NCBI GenBank assembly: GCA_025093985.1
Contig: JACAAK010000070.1
Location: forward strand, 1-12,358
Direction of reading: 5' to 3'
Source: Calvatia gigantea
Taxonomy: Eukaryota > Basidiomycota > Agaricomycetes > Agaricales > Lycoperdaceae
Length of the DNA stretch: 12,358 nt
In this document: piece by piece, positions 7,568 through 12,358 of the stretch
Position numbering within the stretch: the first letter of the stretch is position 1
Layout: every line of letters starts with the position of its first letter
Made by a program: the position numbers and the translations under genes
The notes under the pieces: model-generated
The model's input: the letters and a program-made list of their open reading frames with translations, nothing else
What the model was told of the DNA's origin: nothing
Database searches by the model: none

Positions 7568-8720
7568 CACCAAGGAACAACTGCGAGAACGAACGATCCG
7601 ATTCCTGGAAAGAGCGGCCGAACACAACCTATGTTTCAAACGATCCAAATGCATTTTCGACGCCGAAGAGATCCCAATGCTAGGAGTAACAGTAGGACAC
7701 GGACGCATCGAAATGGAGGCCGAGAAAGTAAAATCAGTACGAGAATGGCCCCAACCACACAACAAAAAAGGAATAGAAAGATTCCTCGGTTTCGCCAACT
7801 ACTACCGCCGATTTATAAAAAACTTCAGCAAGATAGCGGCCCCATTGAATAAACTAAAAGGATCAGAAGAGTGGGAATGGGGAGAAGAACAACAATCTGC
7901 GTTCAACGAACTAAAACAACAAATCACAGAAGAACCCACCCTAACACTACCCCAAAGAGAAGGTCAATTCCGAGTAGAAGTCGATGCATCGAACTACGCA
8001 TTAGGGGGAGTACTCTCACAAGAACAAAATTCGAAATGGCACCCAATCGCATTCACATTCCATACACTATCACTGGCAGAATGAAATTATGAAATCTACG
8101 ACAAAGAGCTACTGGCAATCATGCATGCATTAAAAGAATGGCGACACTACCTACTGGACGCAGAAGAGAAATTCGAAATCTGGACCGACCACGAGAACCT
8201 GAAATACTATAGGGAACCCCAAAAACTAAACGGCCGACAAGCAAGATGGTACCTACAGCTACAAGATTACGATTTCATATTGTGCCACATACCAGGGAAA
8301 ATGAATACAAAAGCGGACCTCCTCTCCAGAATCTACCAAGAACCAGACCAAGAAGAAGAAAAACTAGTCACCATGATCCGAGATGCCTGGTGGATGAGCA
8401 AAAACGACAACGAACCATGGGAAGGGACCATCCTACTCCGCGCCGAACTATTCATGGAACCAACCTTCAAAGAATGAATCAAGGCGAACAAAAGAAGAGA
8501 AACGGCCATCACCAAAAAAATATGCAACCAAGACCCTGACATCACTGAACACGACGGAATAATCTACAAAAATACCAGCATGTATGTGCCACCCGAACTG
8601 GCACTCAGAGAGGAAATACTACACCAATACCACGATGCCCCCGACACAGGACACCTGGGACAACACCGAATGATCGAGCTGGTAACCAGGGATTACTGGT
8701 GGCCGGCAATCCGAACGGAC
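7554..8720 (+). pseudogene. pol: Young element, RT thumb, RNase H and start of integrase
   Basis: This frame picks up the RT directly after YMDD with AIPGDTKEQLRERTIRFLER, then CFKRSKCIFDAEEIPMLGV and RFLGFANYYRRFIKNFSKIA (thumb and connection). The RNase H shows VEVDASNYALGGVLS (first Asp), YEIYDKELLAI (Glu), IWTDHENLKYY (second Asp) and HIPGKMNTKADLLSR. Two in-frame TGA codons interrupt at 8082 (LSLAE-stop-NYEIYDKE, where Arg is normal) and 8475. The integrase zinc-binding region begins with YHDAPDTGHLGQHRM (two His) and DYWWPAIRTD. The frame then breaks at about 8721, where one extra base shifts the CX2C half of the zinc site into the next frame. RNase H would remove the RNA strand during cDNA synthesis. 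Confidence 0.92.
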
Positions 8721-8721
8721 A

Positions 8722-9945
8722 GTTCAAAAGTACATCAGAGGTTGCCAGAGTTGCCAACGGAACAAGCCACGCAAGACACCTTTGAAGACACCTCTACACC
8801 CGCTTCCCATCCCCAACGGTCCATGGGAAGAAGTGAGTATCGACCTCATTGGGCCACTGCCCGAATCAGAAGGAAAAGACGCCATCCTAGTCATTGTTGA
8901 TCGATTCTCAAAAATGATACGACTCATAGCGACAAGAATGGATGTTTCCTCAAAAGAACTAGCACAGCACTACCGGGACGAAATATGGAAGCTACACGGA
9001 ATGCCGAGGAAAGTCCTTAGTGACCGAGGACCACAGTTTGCATCCGAATTCACTGGCGAACTATTCAAAGGACTAGGGATAGAACGAAACCTGTCAACAG
9101 CCTACCACCCACAAACCGACGGACAAACAGAAAGGATCAACAGGGAAGTCGAAACATACTTGAGGATATACTGCAACTACGACCAAAACGACTGGACAAA
9201 ATGGCTACCCATGGCCAAATTCCAATACAACAACAAGAAACACAGCGGCACACAGGCGACACCATTCTACCTAAACTATGGCAGACACCCCTGGAAAGGA
9301 AAGGAAAATGGAACGACGAACAACCCTAGCAGTACGGAGTTCCTAAAACAGCTCCAAAACACAAGGAATAACACCACTTCCACACTACAATCATATCAAG
9401 AAAAGATGAAACAGACACATGATAATAGCAAAATGAACACAAGGGCATACCAGATCAACGATGAAGTATGGTTAGAGAACACCAACATCCATACCAATCA
9501 GCCATCAAAGAAGCTAGGCCAAAAAAGGTATGGACCTTTCTGAATTAGGGAAAAAATAGGAGAAGCAGCATATCGGCTAGCGATACCAGAAGGATGGGCC
9601 ATCCACGACATATTCAACGAACAGCTGTTAACCCCGACACAGAAAGCTTCATTCCACATCCAGAAAGAAGCACCAGCACCCAAACCAATGGTCATCAACA
9701 ACGAAGAGGAGTACGAAGTAGAAGAGGTCCGAGGGAAACGACGAAAAGGAAGGGGATATCAATTCCTTATATACTGGAAAGGATACAGCAACGAAGAAGA
9801 TATGTGGACAGCGGAGTCAAATTTGCAAAACGCCTGAGATGCAATAGTGGAATACCACAAAAGGCATCCGGAGGATACCTATAAAAAGAGGGGCAAGAAA
9901 TCCAGAAAACCATCAGCCAAGTTAGCCCCCAGACAGAAATACTAG
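8722..9945 (+). pseudogene. pol: Young element, integrase core with C-terminal chromodomain
   Basis: The fragment opens with VQKYIRGCQSCQRNK, the CX2C half of the integrase zinc site. The catalytic core has the full D,D-35-E set: D at 8842 in SIDLIG, D at 9022 in LSDRGPQF and E at 9130 in GQTERINRE, with exactly 35 residues between the last two. The GPF module (KRYGPF, 9526-9540) follows and is cut by TGA 9541. The chromodomain is at about 9703-9871: EEYEVEEVRGKRRKGRGYQF, then LIYWKGYSNEEDMW and ESNLQNA. Tyr 9712, Trp 9775 and the Tyr of WKGY give the aromatic cage typical of methyl-lysine binding. TGA 9835 lies at the end of the chromodomain. The protein ends at TAG 9943, six bases before the next ORF and in the same frame. 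Confidence 0.93.
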
Positions 9946-9951
9946 CCAAAC

Positions 9952-10939
9952 ATGTCCTCCCAAACCAACCACATCTCTATCAACTCCCTCGTCCACCCCA
10001 ACCCGACCACGATCTCCTCAGTCCCCCTCCCAAAACCAGGCAACAGCCACACGCCCGCACCCCAAGGAACCCGTTATAACCTCGCAACCACCCTGTCCCC
10101 TGCACAAGGACTCCTCGAGGCCCTCCTCAAAGATGTCAACAAAGCCACAAACAACAAAGTAGAAACAATCACAGCCCAGAACAAACGACTCGCAGTAAAC
10201 CGTCACATCACCCTCGCCACCGCTTGTATCACCTTCACAGACATGTACGCTGGGTTCACCAACGCATCATCCTCTACAAGCCAGCACATCCCCGCCATCT
10301 TCCGCGCATTAGAATTATCCACCCTCACACCCAGTGAACAAAACCGGGTTCACAGTCTTCAGAGCCGTGTTGACCTCGCCCTAGAGGTATTCAAACACCT
10401 CGATATCGCCGATATCTTCTTGGAACTTGCAGACGTCGCCATGAACTTGCTTGGATGTGATAAAACCACCGAAGATCCCGACATCGACCAACTCGTTACG
10501 CGTATCGGAATCACTCTCACTGACCTACACACCACCATCTGTCCCCCACCAGCCAAATGAGCTGACACGCCTATGGACAAAGAAACCACCGTCTCAATGA
10601 AGGAAGAAGTCAACGCACTCCGACGATTCATAAAAACTATCACCCCACCACAGATCGTATTGGTTTTTCTCCCACCAACAAGATTCCGCACTGTATTACC
10701 AGGCCAAGAGAAGGACCAACACTATTGGAGAATGATAGTCAAGAATTACTGGGACAACTCCACTGTAGCTGAGTTCCCCTTCAATGGAGTCCCAGTCCCT
10801 ATCCATCAAGATGGCCGCAGCCACTTGCCCATCTTCTTTGCACTGCTCAAACGAAGGAAAGTACCTCATCGGAGCCACCAAGAAAGCCCTCGCCGCAGCC
10901 GTAGTCAACGGAGAGTTTGACGAACTTCCTGAGGCATGA
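9952..10939 (+). pseudogene. Unrecognised extra ORF after pol, about 328 codons, broken twice
   Basis: I do not recognise this protein. It starts at ATG 9952, six bases after the pol TAG and in the same frame. TGA 10558 interrupts (TTICPPPAK-stop-ADTPMDK), and the frame runs on directly. Near 10850 a +1 shift is needed to reach the likely true end (GKYLIGATKKALAAAVVNGE, stop TGA 10937); the unshifted frame gives a basic tail to 10920. The first 45 residues are Pro/Ser/Thr/Asn-rich and probably disordered. Residues about 50-190 look helical (AQGLLEALLKDVNKATNNK, VDLALEVFKHLDIADIFLEL). The C-terminal part has PPQIVLVFLPP and DQHYWRMIVKNYWDNSTVAE. There is no signal peptide, clear membrane segment, zinc knuckle or capsid motif. 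Its codons end mostly in C, unlike the A-ending codons of pol. It stops 18 bases before the 3' LTR, so it is part of the element. A captured gene or a divergent structural protein are both possible. Confidence 0.7.
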
Positions 10940-10947
10940 AGTCTAAT

Positions 10948-10957
10948 CGGAGGGTAT
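10948..10957 (+). other. Short polypurine tract before the 3' LTR
   Basis: CGGAGGGTAT directly precedes the TG of the 3' LTR; the GGAGGG core is at 10949-10954. This is the expected place of the plus-strand primer. The tract is short and ends in a non-purine, so the call rests mainly on position. Confidence 0.5.
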
Positions 10958-11265
10958 TGTTATGAGTTTCCACCGATCATAACGAGTTCTGTACTACTCT
11001 GCATTTCCAACTATCCATGTACCTGTTTCGTCTATTCTAGTCCAGCGTTCTCCGAGATATGACTTGTACCAACTACTACGCTCTAACCGGACGTTTCATG
11101 TAGTTACTCCATCCTGTTCAACCGGATGACCTTAGACATACTTAAGCGTACATACACTCTGTTGTATTCGGTATGCTTAACCAACTTCTGTTCTCTTTTC
11201 CTTACTCGCCCTCAAGACTTAGCCAGAGCTGCAACCTGAGGTCTAAACCGACTAAGGTCGTAACA
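10958..11265 (+). repeat. 3' LTR of the young Gypsy element
   Basis: 308 bp with TGTTA...TAACA ends, collinear with the 5' LTR. The nine differences are all transitions. Seven fall at CpG in one of the two copies, and either LTR may hold the decayed form. The remaining indel lies near 11115. About 3 percent divergence suggests an insertion that is not very recent, though CpG decay makes the clock unreliable. Confidence 0.97.
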
Positions 11266-11270
11266 GAGAC
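11266..11270. repeat. Right target-site duplication of the young Gypsy element (GAGAC)
   Basis: GAGAC follows the terminal TAACA and is identical to 5758-5762. Taking one copy away rejoins the old element's RT and RNase H in a single frame across 5762 and 11271. Confidence 0.95.
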
Positions 11271-11881
11271 CGCTTCACCAGTGGTGCTTCAATATGATAA
11301 AACACATCTGCCAGAAGACACCTGTGCTGAAGCCTATTGACCCACATACAGGAGTACCTATCTGGGTCATTTGCAACACCTCTAAGACCAGCATCAGAGC
11401 AATGTACAGTCAAGGGGATAAATGGATGAAATGTTGTCCAGCAGGGTTAATGTCATGTAAGTTTACACATGTGCAACAAAATTACACAGTACATGAGCTA
11501 GAAAAGCTTGCTATCCTCGAAGCCCTAATGTGCTGGGAGGATAAACTCATGGGTTACAAAATCCACATCATAACCAACCATAAGGTGCTAGAGTTTTTTA
11601 AGACTCAAGCTAATCTATCTAGTTGGCAGCAGAGGTGGATAAACTACCTTGTATGATTCTGGTTTGACATAACATATGTCAAAGGAGAAAAGAACAAGGT
11701 AGCAGACTGCTTATCTCACTACTTTGAAAGTGACTTACTGGGTGAGCTTCATCACCCCACTGAATACATTAACATTGATGCCCATATTGACCCAGAATCT
11801 GAGGATCTTCCTCAGGACAGGGCTAGGGAAGCCAAGCAGCATAAAGAACATCTCCATGCTATCCAAGTGGAGGGATTGTGT
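11271..11881 (+). pseudogene. pol: Old Gypsy element, RT connection and RNase H
   Basis: This continues the old pol frame after the young insertion. LHQWCFNMIKHICQKTPVLK is the RT-RNase H connection. RNase H shows VPIWVICNTSKTSIRAMYSQ, YTVHELEKLAILEALMCWED (Glu), IHIITNHKVLEFFKTQ and ITYVKGEKNKVADCLSHYF (final Asp in VAD). Two positions that are normally Asp are Asn here: codon 11375 (CNTS for C-D-x-S) and codon 11576 (TNHK for TDHK). Both fit G to A changes. TGA 11654 interrupts between NYLV and FWFDITYVKG, where Arg is usual. The tail is an acidic linker (DPESEDLPQDRAREAKQHKE). The enzyme would be dead both from the stops and from the lost metal ligands. Confidence 0.9.
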
Positions 11882-12358
11882 TGAAGTTCATGACTTTGAG
11901 AGAAACAAGATGCAAAGGCTAACAAAGCCAAAGATCTTGAGAAAGCAGATAAGCGAATTGAGGGAGAAAAGTCTCCCTCTGTGGCCACTACCTCTGGATT
12001 GGTTGGTGAAACAACACCACCCATGGAATTGACAGTTGCAGATATGCTGAAAAATCAGCACATCTCTGATAAAGTAATGGAAGTACCAGACGACTTCCCA
12101 GATAAGGTATGGAACGGATACACAAATGATCCATTCCTGTCTAAATTGCTGAATGATGTCAGTCAGCATAATAATAACTTTTCATTAGAGGAGAAACTCC
12201 TCTATAAAAAGAACACTGATAGTGAGCCAGTATTGTGTATACCAAATGATTGTGAACTCATCATAATCTTAATAACCCAGGGCCATGAGATCATGGGCCA
12301 TTATGGTGACCAATGGATGAATGAATACATTCATCACTGGTATTGGTGGCCAAAAATG
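11882..12358 (+). pseudogene. pol: Old Gypsy element, RNase H-integrase linker and start of integrase, cut by the window edge
   Basis: The pol frame continues with three TGA codons close together (11882, 11891, 11897), in a stretch that otherwise reads like a charged helix (EKQDAKANKAKDLEKADKR). A Glu/Pro-rich spacer follows. The integrase N-terminal part is at about 12150 to the end: LEEKLLYKKNTDSEPVLCIP, then GHEIMGHYGDQW with two His of the zinc site (codons 12284 and 12299), and IHHWYWWPK. The Cys pair and the catalytic core are outside the window. All three TGA codons may be former CGA Arg codons in an Arg-rich helix. Confidence 0.88.

Larger units (their letters stand above)
5763..11265 (+). 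mobile_element. Young self-primed chromodomain Ty3/Gypsy element (chromovirus), 5503 bp
   Basis: Both LTRs are present (5763-6069 and 10958-11265), flanked by perfect GAGAC duplications. The internal order is acidic gag-like fragment, protease, RT, RNase H, integrase, chromodomain and an extra ORF. Integrase after RNase H defines Ty3/Gypsy, and the C-terminal chromodomain defines the chromovirus branch. The primer-binding site is complementary to the element's own LTR, as in the Tf1/sushi group. The polyprotein is broken: the frame steps near 6530, 7552 and 8721, and TGA stops lie at 8082, 8475, 9541 and 9835. No capsid or zinc knuckle is found. This copy is therefore not autonomous, though it could perhaps have been mobilised in trans when younger. 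CpG remains common here, unlike in the host element. Confidence 0.96.
669..12358 (+). mobile_element. Old, inactivated Ty3/Gypsy LTR retrotransposon, 3' end outside the window
   Basis: Domains follow the Ty3/Gypsy order: gag, zinc knuckle, protease, RT, RNase H, integrase. The element is split by a solo LTR (4416-5045) and by a younger Gypsy element (5763-11265). Without these two insertions the pol frame is continuous from the RT fingers to the integrase zinc-binding region at the right edge. I count 20 in-frame stops in the followed frame: 15 TGA, 2 TAG and 3 TAA. There are also frame changes near 2050 and 2630. CpG is nearly absent (2 in 2941-3540). Its own LTRs were not found: the 5' one is unclear and the 3' one lies beyond the window. 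The element cannot be autonomous. Confidence 0.93.

Noticed and set aside
7541..7570. Programmed frameshift right after YMDD
   Set aside because: Splitting RT at its active site would make no sense for expression, and no known Ty3/Gypsy element does it. A one-base insertion in TTT is simpler.
7357..8539. Arg-rich plus-strand ORFs in alternative frames (7357-7683, 7631-7852, 7871-8092, 8246-8539)
   Set aside because: They are out-of-frame readings of RT and RNase H. The Arg/Thr/Pro richness comes from shifted CGA and ACA codons.
9952..10939. Envelope gene in the extra ORF
   Set aside because: No signal peptide, no transmembrane anchor and no cleavage or fusion motifs are visible. Only its position after pol suggests env.

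Overview
The window is almost entirely nested LTR retrotransposons and looks like repeat-rich sequence from a filamentous fungus, most likely an agaricomycete basidiomycete. That assignment rests on the character of the two Ty3/Gypsy polyproteins, which resemble families common in mushroom-forming fungi. No database search was possible. No intact host gene, tRNA, rRNA or CRISPR array was found.

There are three layers, all on the + strand. (1) The host layer is an old, CpG-depleted Ty3/Gypsy element running from about 669 past the right edge. In order it holds gag (N-terminal region, capsid-like region, zinc knuckle), protease, reverse transcriptase, RNase H and the start of integrase. At least 20 in-frame stops and several frameshifts break it. 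(2) A solo LTR (4416-5045) sits inside its reverse transcriptase, flanked by GGGAG/GGAAG. Ignoring it brings the two RT halves back into one frame. (3) A younger, 5.5-kb chromodomain-bearing Ty3/Gypsy element (5763-11265) sits between the RT and RNase H of the host element. It has 307/308-bp LTRs and a perfect 5-bp target duplication, GAGAC. Removing it also leaves the host frame continuous.

The young element carries an acidic gag-like fragment with no capsid or zinc knuckle, then protease, RT, RNase H, integrase and a C-terminal chromodomain. Directly downstream lies an unrecognised ORF of about 328 codons (9952-10939) that fills the space up to the 3' LTR. A 12-nt stretch just after the 5' LTR is perfectly complementary to a site inside the LTR. 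This is the arrangement of the self-priming Tf1/sushi group rather than of tRNA-primed elements.

Both Gypsy elements decay in the same way. In-frame stops are mostly TGA where Arg is expected, which suggests CGA to TGA. The two young LTRs differ by nine transitions, no transversion and one indel, with most transitions at CpG. The old element has almost no CpG left. This points to cytosine-methylation decay acting on successive layers.

The left 670 bases hold a weak minus-strand ORF and an AT-rich non-coding stretch. No 5' LTR could be delimited for the old element.
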